A stretch of DNA of 64,000 nucleotides, taken from positions 186,001-250,000 of the forward strand of contig NZ_JBHTAN010000001.1 of the NCBI RefSeq assembly GCF_042663585.1, in the 5' to 3' direction. The stretch is from Natranaeroarchaeum sp042663585 (lineage in GTDB: Archaea; Halobacteriota; Halobacteria; Halobacteriales; Natronoarchaeaceae). This document shows positions 44,474 to 54,257 of this stretch, one piece after another; position 1 is the first letter of the stretch; every line of letters begins with the position of its first letter. The position numbers were made by a program, and so were the translations under genes. Below the pieces are notes generated by a model. The model saw nothing but the letters and a program-made list of their open reading frames with translations, was not told the origin of the DNA and did not search any database.

Positions 44474-47008
44474 TTAGCTTCTGATACGTTCGTTATCGGG
44501 ATCGAACAGCGGACGGCTCCCGACGACTTCGACCGTCACCGGGTACTGTTGACCCATGTACTCGACCTGGAGGCTTCGCCCTTCTTCGGCGACGGACTGT
44601 GGGAGGTACGCCAGCAGAAGGTGTTTGCCGACGCTTGGCCCGGTACCGGCACTCGTCACATAGGATCGACGACCCTCGTCGTCGACGAGGACGTTCCCCG
44701 CCTGATCCAGGACCGGTTCGTTGCCGAGCATGAAGCGACGCTCGCCCCCGTCGGGCGCGTGATCATCGACGGACAGCGTACACAGCGTTGCCGCGTTCTC
44801 CTGTTCGATTGCCTCGGCATAGGCTTCCTTTCCGACGAAATCGGCGTCCTTGACCCCGTGAAAAGCAAGTCCTGCTTCCGCAGGATCGTACTCCAGTTCC
44901 AGCTCGTGCCCGAACAGCCGGTACCCCTTTTCGAGACGGCCGGTTGTCCCGTAAACGCCCATTCCGGCCGGACGAACGTCGTGGTCCTGACCGGCCTCCC
45001 AGAGCACATCCCAGAGCCGACGCCCCTGTCCCATCGGAGCGTAGATCTCCCAGCCTCGCTCGCCGATGTAGGAGAGTCGCATCGCCCAGGCGTCGACCTC
45101 GCCGATCGTGACTTTCTGTGCGGTGTACGGTTCGAACGCCTCGTGAGACATGTCCTCCTCGGCGACGCTGTCGACGAGGTCCCGGGCGTTCGGTCCCCAG
45201 ACGCCGACCGTACACAGCGACTCGGACCGATCGATCAGCGTAACATCTGCCTCGTCCGAGATGTGGTCGCTGAACCACGCACGGTCTGAGCCGCCGGCAG
45301 CACCGCCGGTAATGACCCGGTACCGCTCCGGACCGAGTCTGGCGATCGTCAGGTCGGAGACGAACCCGCCGTTCTCGGCGAGTATCGGCGTATAGACTGT
45401 CTTTCCCACGTCGACATCGATACGACCGACGGCCATCCGTTCCAGATAGTCGACGACATCCGATCCCCGGAAGTCGAAGATGCTGAATCCCATATCGCCG
45501 ATCATCGACACGTGTTCGCGGGTGTGGAGGTGCTCGGCGAGGATGATCGGTGACCACCAGCGAGCGTCCCACTCGTTCGGTCGGCGGAAGTCGGCTAGTT
45601 CGTCTTCGTACCGATCCAGCAGGTCGCTGTTGGACTCGTACCACTGGGGACGCTCCCAGCCGGCAGTCTCGAAGAACCGCGCCCTGAGATCCTGCTGCCG
45701 ATCGTAGAAGGGACTGGTCCGGAGTTCGCGTGCGGACTGATACTGCTCGGCCGGATGGACGATATCGTAGATCTTCTGGAACCCCTCGCTGGCCCGCTCC
45801 TCGACGAAGGATCGAGAGTTCCCATACCCGTAGAAGCGGTTGACATCTGCGCCGTGAAGATCGATATCCGACCAGCCGCGGGTCATCCACTGGGCGACCG
45901 CCTCACCGATCGCCGGAGCCTCCTTGATCCAGACCGCGGCACACGACCAGAGTCCCTCGACGTCCTGGAGCGGGCCCAGTAGCGGTCCGCCGTCGGGCGT
46001 CTGTGATAGTAGCCCGTCGATCTCGTGGCGGATACCGGCCAGCGGATCATCGAGGAGGTCGGGGACCATCTCCAGCGCGTCGGCCATCGACTGTTCGAAC
46101 GCGTCTTCGGTTAGGGGCGGTTGTGTCGGGGAGAGTGGTGCCTCGTCGATCGACGGAACGTCCTCGATATCCCAGAGGATCGGGCGGTGCTGGTAAGAGC
46201 CAACCTCCAGGTCGTTGCCGTGCTGGCGTTCGTACATCTGGGTGTCCATGTCTCGGACGACTGGGAACGAGATCTCGCCCTCGTAGTCCTCGAAGAACGA
46301 AATGGGGCCGACGCTGACCATCTGGTGGACTGCCGGCGTCAGCGGGATGTCGACGCCGGCCATCTCGGCGATCTTCGGACTCCAGAGCCCAGCCGCGATG
46401 ACAACCTCGTCGGCAGCGACGGTGCCCCGATCGGTCTCGACTGCCGCTATTGTCCCGTCCTCAACGTGGAGGTCGAGTACTTCGGTGTTTGGCGAGACGT
46501 GGAGACCACCGTCGGTGTACTCCTCGGCCCGCGCTCGCATCACCTCGCCGGCGCGGAGGGGGTCGCAGGTGCCCGCGCCGGGACTGTGGAACCCCGCCTC
46601 GACGAGATCAGTATTCACGTATGGGACCAACTCCTCAACCGCCTCCGTCGTCAGCAGTTCCGCAGGTTCTCCCCACGCTTTCGCCGACTGGACCCGTCGC
46701 TTGAGTTCCTCGACACGCTCTTCGGTGCGTGCGACCTCGATGCCGCCGCTTTCGGTGAACGTGTCCATATCTCTGTACTGCTCGATACTCCGCTGAGTAA
46801 GGTGGGTCATCTCCTTCGAGTGCTCCACCGGCATCAGGAAGTTCGAGGCGTGGCCGGTCGACCCACCGGGGTCAGGAAGCGGCCCCTTGTCGATGACGAC
46901 AATGTCTTCGCGTCCCTCCTGAGCCAGATGGTAGGCGAGACTGTTCCCGACGATGCCGCCGCCGATGATCACCGTCTTCGCCTGTGAGGGCAGCGAGTTC
47001 GAGCTCAT
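44474..47008 (-). CDS. Dimethylglycine/sarcosine dehydrogenase-like flavoprotein with GcvT domain (paralogue 3, divergent)
   Basis: An 844-residue fusion from the ATG at 47008. FAD motif VIIGGGIVGNSLAY and candidate flavinylated His53 in GGSTGHASNFLMP, where paralogues 1 and 2 have HAPGIMFQ. The substrate side also differs (FHSPGAGTCDPL against YYSPTDGQ). The GcvT half is present (TREHVSMIGDMGFSIF, RLSYIGERGWEIYAP, KGYRLFGHELELEYDP). It heads the operon with etfBA. The changed active-site neighbourhood suggests a different N-methyl substrate or reaction step. Confidence 0.88.
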   Translation of the reverse strand: MSSNSLPSQAKTVIIGGGIVGNSLAYHLAQEGREDIVVIDKGPLPDPGGSTGHASNFLMPVEHSKEMTHLTQRSIEQYRDMDTFTESGGIEVARTEERVEELKRRVQSAKAWGEPAELLTTEAVEELVPYVNTDLVEAGFHSPGAGTCDPLRAGEVMRARAEEYTDGGLHVSPNTEVLDLHVEDGTIAAVETDRGTVAADEVVIAAGLWSPKIAEMAGVDIPLTPAVHQMVSVGPISFFEDYEGEISFPVVRDMDTQMYERQHGNDLEVGSYQHRPILWDIEDVPSIDEAPLSPTQPPLTEDAFEQSMADALEMVPDLLDDPLAGIRHEIDGLLSQTPDGGPLLGPLQDVEGLWSCAAVWIKEAPAIGEAVAQWMTRGWSDIDLHGADVNRFYGYGNSRSFVEERASEGFQKIYDIVHPAEQYQSARELRTSPFYDRQQDLRARFFETAGWERPQWYESNSDLLDRYEDELADFRRPNEWDARWWSPIILAEHLHTREHVSMIGDMGFSIFDFRGSDVVDYLERMAVGRIDVDVGKTVYTPILAENGGFVSDLTIARLGPERYRVITGGAAGGSDRAWFSDHISDEADVTLIDRSESLCTVGVWGPNARDLVDSVAEEDMSHEAFEPYTAQKVTIGEVDAWAMRLSYIGERGWEIYAPMGQGRRLWDVLWEAGQDHDVRPAGMGVYGTTGRLEKGYRLFGHELELEYDPAEAGLAFHGVKDADFVGKEAYAEAIEQENAATLCTLSVDDHAPDGGERRFMLGNEPVLDQAGNVLVDDEGRRSYVTSAGTGPSVGKHLLLAYLPQSVAEEGRSLQVEYMGQQYPVTVEVVGSRPLFDPDNERIRS

Positions 47009-47302
47009 TGATGTCCCACCATCGTTTGATATCTCTGTACGCTGCACTCCCGGTTCCCGACTACGGCTTGCGGACTGGTAGCTTTCGACATCGTAGTTCC
47101 GTCTCGGAATAGGGTGGTTCGCCGGATAAATCAGCCACCACTGTACTGAGGGTCTTTAAATTACGGTCCGGTATTATACAATCTCAGCGGCTCTTCTTGC
47201 CGATCATGACAAAGACAGACCAATCACCTGAATCCGGTTCGGACGGTATCGAAACTCGTCATAATCTTTTTCTGATAGAAAGGGGGGACTGTGCTGGGGC
47301 TG

Positions 47303-47624
47303 TCAATCCGATTCGCCGTCCTCGATGACGGTGTACGAACCGAAATCCTCGACAGAACCGACCAACGGTGCACCGAACGCAAACCAGACGTGCGTTTTGT
47401 CCGTCGTCCGATTGAGTAGATTTCACACTGTGTCGGGATTGACACGAACGATGCCCGATCGGGGGATATCGTGGACCTCCCCGTCGATAAGGAACTGTCC
47501 GCTGTCAGCGCGACGAACACCTCCTCTTGGCCGTCATGAGCGTGACCGTCGTCTCGCAACTGGTGAACTGGTCGTCTGGTACCGACGCCGGTCGAACAAT
47601 AGCGTAGCTGTCGCTCAGAGACAT
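47303..47624 (-). pseudogene. Broken cupin-domain gene
   Basis: Reading the minus strand in three frames recovers a cupin protein: MSLSDSYAIVRPASVPDDQF from ATG 47624, then RDDGHAHDGQEEVFVAL (with the metal-site His/His/Glu pattern), then GQFLIDGEVHDIPRSGIVRV, then NLLNRTTDKTHVWFAFGAPL up to TGA 47303-47305. At least two frame changes, one internal TGA (one base from CGA) and probably a deletion after residue 20 break it. It lies between dehydrogenase paralogue 3 and folE. Confidence 0.75.
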
Positions 47625-47641
47625 TCCGTCAATTACGGCGG

Positions 47642-48274
47642 TCAGTGGCCGCTCGTGTCGCTACGCCGGACCGACTCCCGGAACTGTTCGCGGTCCTCGT
47701 CACCGAAAGTCCCCACCTGCTCTCTCGTCGTCGTTTCGGTCGCTGTCTCGACGCCACGCATCACTTCACACATGTGGGTCGCGGTGATCTCGACGGCGAC
47801 GCCGTGGGCGTCCAGTTCGTCGGCCAGTCCAGTTGCAATATCCCTGGTCAGTGTCTCCTGGGTTGTCAGTTGACGCGCCGTCCACCGCACGTAGCGGATC
47901 AGCTTCGACAGACCAACCATCTCCTCTCCTGGCCGGTAGGCGACGTGTGCGACGCCCTGGAACGGGAGCATATGGTGCTCGCACATGCTATTGAGCGGGA
48001 TACCAGTCTTGACGACGAGACCGTCACTCTCGCTCTCGAACGTTCGCATCTCCGGCTTTGCCTCGGAACGTGCTCCCTCGGTCAGCGTCTCGAACATTTC
48101 GGGCACGCGCCGACTCCACGTGTCGGAGATCCCGCTTTCGTCGGGGTCGCGTCCGATGGCCTCGAGAAGGAGTCTTGCCCCTTCTCGTGCCTTCTGTTCG
48201 TCGAACTCCCTGTCGGCGATCGTTTCGCTGCCGGTTTCGTATCCGTGATCGGGGTGTCGCTCCCGTGAATCCAT
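47642..48274 (-). CDS. folE: GTP cyclohydrolase I
   Basis: A 210-residue FolE from the ATG at 48274. Zinc and catalytic motifs: MCEHHMLPFQGVAHVAYRPG, VGLSKLIRYVRWTARQLTTQ, and THMCEVMRG near the end. It makes dihydroneopterin triphosphate, the first pterin of folate synthesis. Many haloarchaea use the unrelated MptA; a FolE in the C1 island may raise folate supply (inference). A TATA box (GATTTATAT, near 48298-48306, minus strand) lies about 25 bases upstream. Confidence 0.93.
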   Translation of the reverse strand: MDSRERHPDHGYETGSETIADREFDEQKAREGARLLLEAIGRDPDESGISDTWSRRVPEMFETLTEGARSEAKPEMRTFESESDGLVVKTGIPLNSMCEHHMLPFQGVAHVAYRPGEEMVGLSKLIRYVRWTARQLTTQETLTRDIATGLADELDAHGVAVEITATHMCEVMRGVETATETTTREQVGTFGDEDREQFRESVRRSDTSGH

Positions 48275-48487
48275 TATAGATACCAAGTGGCAAACGAGAT
48301 ATAAATCCTCTGACGACCGTGGAAAGTGCCACCCTGTGAGGCCTCGGCTAACAGTATTAACAGTGTGAAATACAGGAGATAATCCGCCGAATATGTCGAA
48401 AGGAAACAAGGAATTGTTTGGGCACCAATTTCGCCGGGTCGTCATACCGGAGCGGCGGCTATCGTCACGCCGAGAGAGTTAGCAAGG

Positions 48488-51400
48488 TCAGTCGTCGCCG
48501 GGGACACTCCCCCTACCGGCGTCCGGTGTCTTCAGGACCGTCTCGTCCGTCTCCGGGCCGATGGGGTCGATGCGGACGCTCGACACTTTGTACTCGGGGA
48601 TGCCAGCCGTCGGGTCGAAGGTCTCTCCGGTGAGTTTGTTGACCGCCCCGGCCGCGAAGTGCATCGGGATAAACAGCGTGCCGGGGCCGACGCGGTCGGT
48701 GATCTGTACCTTCACGACGATATCGCTCCGCCGGGACTCGACACGGACGTACTCGCCATCGTCAATACCTACCTGGTCGGCAGTCTCTGGGTTGACTTCG
48801 ACGAAGCTCTCGCCGACGTGGCTCATCAGGCCCTCGACACGGCGGGTGATCTGGCCGGTATGCCAGTGGTAGAGGACCCGTCCTGTCGTCAGCGTCAGCG
48901 CGTACTCCTCGTCAGGAATATCGCCCGGATGGCCGCCGTCAGCCGGGACAAACCGCGCTTTGCCGTCCTCGAAATTGAAGTTGCCGTCCTCGTAGTCGTA
49001 GAGGTACGGCGTCCCATCGTGGTCTTCGTCCCAGCAGGGCCACTGGAGGCCGTGTTGGTCACCTTCTTCCAGGCGATCGTAGTTCACGCCCCCGTAAATC
49101 GGGGCTAACGAGTTGATTTCCTCCATGATATCGCTGGGGTGGTCGTAATCCCACTCGTAGCCCAGTCGGTCGGCCAGTTGCTGTGTGATCTCCCAGTCCT
49201 GGCGGGCTTTCCCGGGCGGGTCAGCCGTCGGCCGGACTCGCTGGATACGACGTTCAGTATTGGTGAACGTGCCGTGCATCTCCGGCGATGTCGCCGCCGG
49301 CAGGACCACGTCTGCGTGGTTGGCTGTCTCGGTAATGAAGATGTCTTGAACGACGAGGAAATCCAGTTTCTCGAGTGCCTTTGCGGCGTGCTGAATATCC
49401 GGTTCCGAGAGTGCGGGGTTCTCACCGACGACGTACATCCCACGGAAGTTTCCTTCGTGGGCTTCGGAAAACATTTCGGGAACTTTGAGGCCCGGCTCTT
49501 CTGGTGGGCGCTCACCCCACACCTTGGCGAACTTCTCGCCGACTTCGTCGTCGCTCGGGTCCTGGTAGCCGGGGAGACTTCCGGGGAGTGTCCCCATGTC
49601 GCCGCCGCCACCTTGGACGTTGTTCTGGCCCCGGAAAGGTGAGAGTCCGGCACCAGGCTTGCCGAGCTGGCCGAGCACCAGCGCGAGATCGGCCATTGCG
49701 AGCAGGTTCTGGGTACCGTGGCTCTGCTGAGTCATTCCCATTGCCCAGCCGAAAACGACGCTGTCGGCCTCCGCGAGGGTCTCGGCGGCCGAGGCGAGCT
49801 CCTCCGGCGGAACACCGGCAAGCTCTTCGACTTTCTCGGGCGTGAACGCCGTGACCTTCTCCGCGACGGCGTCGAAGTTCTTCGTGTTGCGCTCGATGAA
49901 CGCCTCGTCGTGGAGGTCGTGCTCGATGATGTACCGGATTATCCCGTTGAGCCACGCCACGTCGTAGCCGGAGTTCGTCCGGGTGTACTGGTCGGCGTGA
50001 TCGGCGATGCCAACTTTTCGGGGGTCGAAGACGACGAGATCTGCACCATCCTGGACGTTCTGCTTGATGCGGGTCGCGAGCACCGGGTGGGACTCCGTGG
50101 TGTTCGACCCACTGATGAGGTAGGCATCGGCCTCGCCGATGTCCTCGTTAATCCGGTTGGTCATCGCCCCGTAGCCAAGCGTTTGCTGGAGGGCGGCGAC
50201 CGTCGAGGAGTGACAGAGCCGCGCGCAGTTGTCGATGTTCTTCGTTCCCAGCACCTGGCGGGCAAACTTCTGGACGAGGTACGCTTCCTCGTTGCTCCCC
50301 TTCGAGGAGGCCAGGCAGCCAACCGCGTCGACGCCGTGTTCGTCCTGAATCCTCGAGAGCTGCTCTGCGACGTAATCGAGTGCGTCGTCCCAGCTCGTCG
50401 GTTCGAGTTCGCCGTCGTCAGTACGGACCATCGGCTTCGTGATCCGCTTCTTGCTGTTCGAGAATTCGTGGCCAAATTTCCCTTTCACGCAGGTCGAGTA
50501 GTTGTTCGCGGGTGCGTCGTCGGGGTCGTCGACCGGGACGACACCCAGCGAGTCGCCGTCCTTGCCCCACATCTCGAACCGGCAGCCAACCGCACAGAAG
50601 CCGCAGGTCGTCTCATGCTTGTCGATCTTGCTCAGTCGGTAGTCACTGACGTCCGTGGCGATATCGAACAGCCGGCCTTCTGACAGCGTATTCGCAGCAA
50701 TGCTCTCGGCGGTGTGTTCGCCGGCGAGGAACGCTTTCTTGCTGTACTCGTTCGCCAGGTCGCCGGCGCGGCGCTTGGCCGCCGACGCGAACTTCGCGAG
50801 CCCCTGTTTCTCGTCTGCGCCCGCCTCGGCGCCGAAGGTCCGGTTGGGCGCAGACGTGTCGTCGATCGTCTCGGCGTCCTCGTGTTCGATGATCTTCCCG
50901 ATGGAGTTGCGCTGGGTGAATCCCGGGAGCGGTAGTGTCGCCGGGCCGCCGATCCCCTTCTCGGTGAGTGACCCCGTCGGACAGACCGTGGCACAATGCC
51001 CGCAGGAGACACACTCCGAGTCATCCATCGTCTCGGCCTCGGACTGGAACCCGATCCGAGTGTCCTCGCCGTGACCTTCGATCCGGAGCACGCCCTCAAC
51101 CTGGACGTCGTTACAGGCGTCGACGCAGCGATTGCAGAGGATGCACTTGTTGCGATCGATCTGGATGAACGAGGAGGTGTCGTCGATCGGTTCGTACTGG
51201 TCGCGTTCGTCGAAGACACCGTAGCGTGGGTGATCGACGCCCTCGCTGATCGCCGCGTCTTGCAGTTCACACCGGCCGTTCCCGTTACAGGTCGTACACC
51301 GGAGATTGTGATTCGACAGGACGAGATCGAGGTTGACGCTTCGGGCCTCCTCGACGTCTGGCGTATCGGTCGAAACCTCCAGACCGTCGAGCGCCGGGAA

Positions 51401-51781
51401 CAAACACGATGGGACCATTCCGTGGTCCTCGGTCTCGACCAGACAGGTGCGACAGGTGCTTCGCGGGCCGCTCTCGTCGCTACAGTCTCCATCACGGTCG
51501 TAATAACAAAGCGCTGGAATGTCGGCGTCGTCTTCGACACCCTCGGCACCCGGGTCGACGCTGACAATCTCGTCGTCAAGATGCTCCAGGGCGTCGATGA
51601 TCGTCGACCCCGGCGTTACGGTGACAGGGTTGCCGTCGACTATGAGTGTCGACGGATCGGTGTCGTCAGTGCCGACATCCGGATCGTTGGCGGTCCCCGT
51701 CTCGAATTCGCTGGTCACCGGTGTTTCGGGCTGGGGATCGACGAGGTCTGGGACTCCCGGGAACGGTTTGTCGCTACTCAT
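48488..51781 (-). CDS. fdhA: Formate dehydrogenase catalytic subunit (Mo/W-bis-MGD, NuoG-like N-terminus)
   Basis: A 1097-residue protein from ATG 51781. Residues 45-180 hold a [2Fe-2S] domain (Cys110, Cys113, Cys126) and a CTTCNGNGRCELQ cluster site. Residues about 190-290 hold two [4Fe-4S] clusters (CILCNRCVDAC, CVSCGHCATVC). From about 400 comes the molybdopterin domain: TCGFCAVGCRFEMW, and Cys523 in NCARLCHSST at the place of the formate-dehydrogenase selenocysteine. It oxidises formate to CO2. Its ATG overlaps the stop of the NuoF-like gene. In this island it takes formate released by Fhs. Confidence 0.92.
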   Translation of the reverse strand: MSSDKPFPGVPDLVDPQPETPVTSEFETGTANDPDVGTDDTDPSTLIVDGNPVTVTPGSTIIDALEHLDDEIVSVDPGAEGVEDDADIPALCYYDRDGDCSDESGPRSTCRTCLVETEDHGMVPSCLFPALDGLEVSTDTPDVEEARSVNLDLVLSNHNLRCTTCNGNGRCELQDAAISEGVDHPRYGVFDERDQYEPIDDTSSFIQIDRNKCILCNRCVDACNDVQVEGVLRIEGHGEDTRIGFQSEAETMDDSECVSCGHCATVCPTGSLTEKGIGGPATLPLPGFTQRNSIGKIIEHEDAETIDDTSAPNRTFGAEAGADEKQGLAKFASAAKRRAGDLANEYSKKAFLAGEHTAESIAANTLSEGRLFDIATDVSDYRLSKIDKHETTCGFCAVGCRFEMWGKDGDSLGVVPVDDPDDAPANNYSTCVKGKFGHEFSNSKKRITKPMVRTDDGELEPTSWDDALDYVAEQLSRIQDEHGVDAVGCLASSKGSNEEAYLVQKFARQVLGTKNIDNCARLCHSSTVAALQQTLGYGAMTNRINEDIGEADAYLISGSNTTESHPVLATRIKQNVQDGADLVVFDPRKVGIADHADQYTRTNSGYDVAWLNGIIRYIIEHDLHDEAFIERNTKNFDAVAEKVTAFTPEKVEELAGVPPEELASAAETLAEADSVVFGWAMGMTQQSHGTQNLLAMADLALVLGQLGKPGAGLSPFRGQNNVQGGGGDMGTLPGSLPGYQDPSDDEVGEKFAKVWGERPPEEPGLKVPEMFSEAHEGNFRGMYVVGENPALSEPDIQHAAKALEKLDFLVVQDIFITETANHADVVLPAATSPEMHGTFTNTERRIQRVRPTADPPGKARQDWEITQQLADRLGYEWDYDHPSDIMEEINSLAPIYGGVNYDRLEEGDQHGLQWPCWDEDHDGTPYLYDYEDGNFNFEDGKARFVPADGGHPGDIPDEEYALTLTTGRVLYHWHTGQITRRVEGLMSHVGESFVEVNPETADQVGIDDGEYVRVESRRSDIVVKVQITDRVGPGTLFIPMHFAAGAVNKLTGETFDPTAGIPEYKVSSVRIDPIGPETDETVLKTPDAGRGSVPGDD

Positions 51782-53298
51782 AGTTTCTCCGTACAGGTGC
51801 CGCTCGGACAATGGCCGTCGATGTGCGCGCGAAACTCCGGTTCGAATTCGTCGATTGCGGTCGTCACGGGTCGGGGTGCGTGGGCCCCGATCTGACAGTT
51901 GCTCGACCGGCGCATCACCCGTCCGAGTTCCTGGATCTTGTCGGTCTCGAACGAACCCTGGTAGATATCACGCAGGAGCTCGGCGAGCTGCTTGGTGCCT
52001 TCTCGACCGGGAACACACCGACCGCTGTTTTCTGTGGCCGCGAAGCGTGCGCGTTCGCCGACGGTCGCGACCGCACAGCGGTCGTCGTCGAACAGTTCGA
52101 CCACGCCGTCGGTGCCCAGATCCGCGGCTCGCAGCGACTGAGCGGTTGGCGCAACATCGAGATCCCTCGTGATACCGCCGAGGATTCCGCCGACACAGGC
52201 CATCTTGAATCCGTTTGGGAGGTCGACTGCCTCGCGTGTTGCATCGAGGCTCGCGGCAGATCCGAGTTCGATCGTCGCCGGATCAGCCACGTCACCAGTG
52301 ACGGTGACGATTCGAGTGCCGGGGTCGGACGAGTCGGGGTCGACACTGTCCGTCCGTGCGATTACCCGCTGGACCTGTGCGACCGTCCGTGGCGAGTGGA
52401 CGACCGTCGGGCGACCGTAGAGACCGTATTTTGCCGGCGAGGGCGGCTGGAGGCGTGGTTCGATACGGTCGGCCCCTTCGAGGGCCTCGATCGCCGCAGT
52501 TGGTTCACCCGCTCGGAACTCGTCCGGACCCGCAACCAGCTGTGGAACCACAGGCAAAGACCCTGCTGCCGCGTCTACGGCCCGGCGGAGGCGGTCTTGC
52601 AGTGCGGTGTCGTCCTCGTTCAGGAGGATCACCGCGTCCTCGGCGCCGACGTAGTCCGCAATAGCTGCTAGCCCATCAAGGACGGCCATCGGTGCCCCGT
52701 CAAGCAGCGTATCGTCACTCCGGGGGAGGGTACTTGCTTCGTTCGCGTTGACGACGACGACCGGCTCGCCATCGGCCTCGCGTGCAGTCTCCCAGACATC
52801 CGCGACGGGATCGTCGGTAGCCGTGTCACCGCGCCCTCGTCCGAGGAGTCCGGCGTCGGTCGCTTCGGCAGCCGTCCGATCGTCAGAGACGAACGACCAC
52901 TCGTCCGGACCGAGCGGATCGATCCAGCCACAGGGCCCCAGTACCGTGCGTAGCCCGACCGCCAGGGGCCCATCGTCGGGCATCGGAAGCGATGTCGCTT
53001 CCGGGTCGTGGTCGACGACCGCATCGGCACCGTCTGTCGGCAGCGTACCACTTTCCAGTGTTTCGACAAGTTCTCGGACGACCGACGGCTGTGGGTCGCC
53101 GTAGAAGGCTGTCCGGCCCTCGCGGGTAATCATGACAAGCGGTGTGTATGCGACAATTCCTGTCGGTCCGGTTTCGATGACCTGGGCAGAATCGGCCGCA
53201 TTTTGGGCCGCAGTTACGAACTGCTCGGCAGCGACCCGGCACTCGGTCGAGATCCGAACAGCTGTCGACCAGTTCGGGTCACTGTCATTTTGTGACAT
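51778..53298 (-). CDS. NuoF/FdsB-like partner of formate dehydrogenase, with degenerate cofactor motifs
   Basis: A 506-residue protein whose stop overlaps the fdhA start, so the two are co-translated. The C-terminal half is clearly NuoF-like: YGRPTVVHSPRTVAQVQRVI, an SLBB-like TRIVTVTGDVADPATIELGS, and the N3 cluster region ending PRPVTTAIDEFEPEFRAHI. The cluster ligands, normally Cys at four places, are Ser425, Cys428, Gly431 and Cys468. The FMN loop, normally GRGGAGFPTG, reads GRGRGDTATDDP, and the NADH/FMN region is poorly kept. It may not reduce NAD+. It could be a structural or ferredoxin-linked subunit. Confidence 0.8.
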   Translation of the reverse strand: MSQNDSDPNWSTAVRISTECRVAAEQFVTAAQNAADSAQVIETGPTGIVAYTPLVMITREGRTAFYGDPQPSVVRELVETLESGTLPTDGADAVVDHDPEATSLPMPDDGPLAVGLRTVLGPCGWIDPLGPDEWSFVSDDRTAAEATDAGLLGRGRGDTATDDPVADVWETAREADGEPVVVVNANEASTLPRSDDTLLDGAPMAVLDGLAAIADYVGAEDAVILLNEDDTALQDRLRRAVDAAAGSLPVVPQLVAGPDEFRAGEPTAAIEALEGADRIEPRLQPPSPAKYGLYGRPTVVHSPRTVAQVQRVIARTDSVDPDSSDPGTRIVTVTGDVADPATIELGSAASLDATREAVDLPNGFKMACVGGILGGITRDLDVAPTAQSLRAADLGTDGVVELFDDDRCAVATVGERARFAATENSGRCVPGREGTKQLAELLRDIYQGSFETDKIQELGRVMRRSSNCQIGAHAPRPVTTAIDEFEPEFRAHIDGHCPSGTCTEKL

Positions 53299-53401
53299 AA
53301 CAACGGGTATCGACTGACGGCGTAAAAATCCCGACACTACCGCTGTACTGTCATTAGAACAATCTGTTCGGGTTCATGTTGGTCACCATCCTCGAATGAC
53401 C

Positions 53402-53413
53402 ATATAAATTATA
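53402..53413. promoter_or_regulatory. Bidirectional TATA element between the fdh operon and a small gene
   Basis: ATATAAATTATA reads as a TATA box on both strands. It lies about 105 bases before the NuoF-like gene start (minus) and 40-70 bases before the small plus-strand gene. Confidence 0.5.
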
Positions 53414-53452
53414 CGACGCCGTCGGATAGGCCACGCTGAAGGTCGAGGTTCT

Positions 53453-53755
53453 TTGAATGAGCAAGCCATTACCCAAACCGTGACGACGAATCCACACTTC
53501 GAGGAGGTCAAAGACGAGGCGTCGGAGGCACTCACCGAGGAAGAGTTGCGGTCTGTCTACACGGGGATTGTCCACGAAGACGGCCGCCACGAGTACTATC
53601 TCGGGAACGATACCGAAACAGCAGAGGAACTACGGGAATCTGCGGCAGTTCACCTCGGAATGTTGCTGCGTGTTCTCGCCGACCGCTCGGAGAGCAGCGT
53701 AGACGAGCTTACTGATCTCGCCGCCGAGCGGGCTGATCAGATGGAACTGCGGTAG
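53453..53755 (+). CDS. Small acidic protein divergent from the formate dehydrogenase operon
   Basis: A 100-residue acidic helical protein. The frame begins at a TTG at 53453; a GTG at 53480 (then TTNPHFEEVKDEASEAL) is an alternative. It contains HEDGRHEYYLGNDTETAEEL and a C-terminal helix. It is not assigned to a family, but its divergent, shared promoter with the fdh genes suggests a linked role. Confidence 0.6.
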   Translation: MNEQAITQTVTTNPHFEEVKDEASEALTEEELRSVYTGIVHEDGRHEYYLGNDTETAEELRESAAVHLGMLLRVLADRSESSVDELTDLAAERADQMELR

Positions 53756-53765
53756 TCTGCGAGCG

Positions 53766-54146
<381 letters not shown>

Positions 54147-54257
54147 CTAGCGACTCGTACCTCGCCACTCGTCATAAATCCCGGTCGCTATCGGGAACTC
54201 TCGCATATCCTGCTTCGCTGCTAACCATTTGTGTTAGATCGGTGTTCCGCACTGGGA

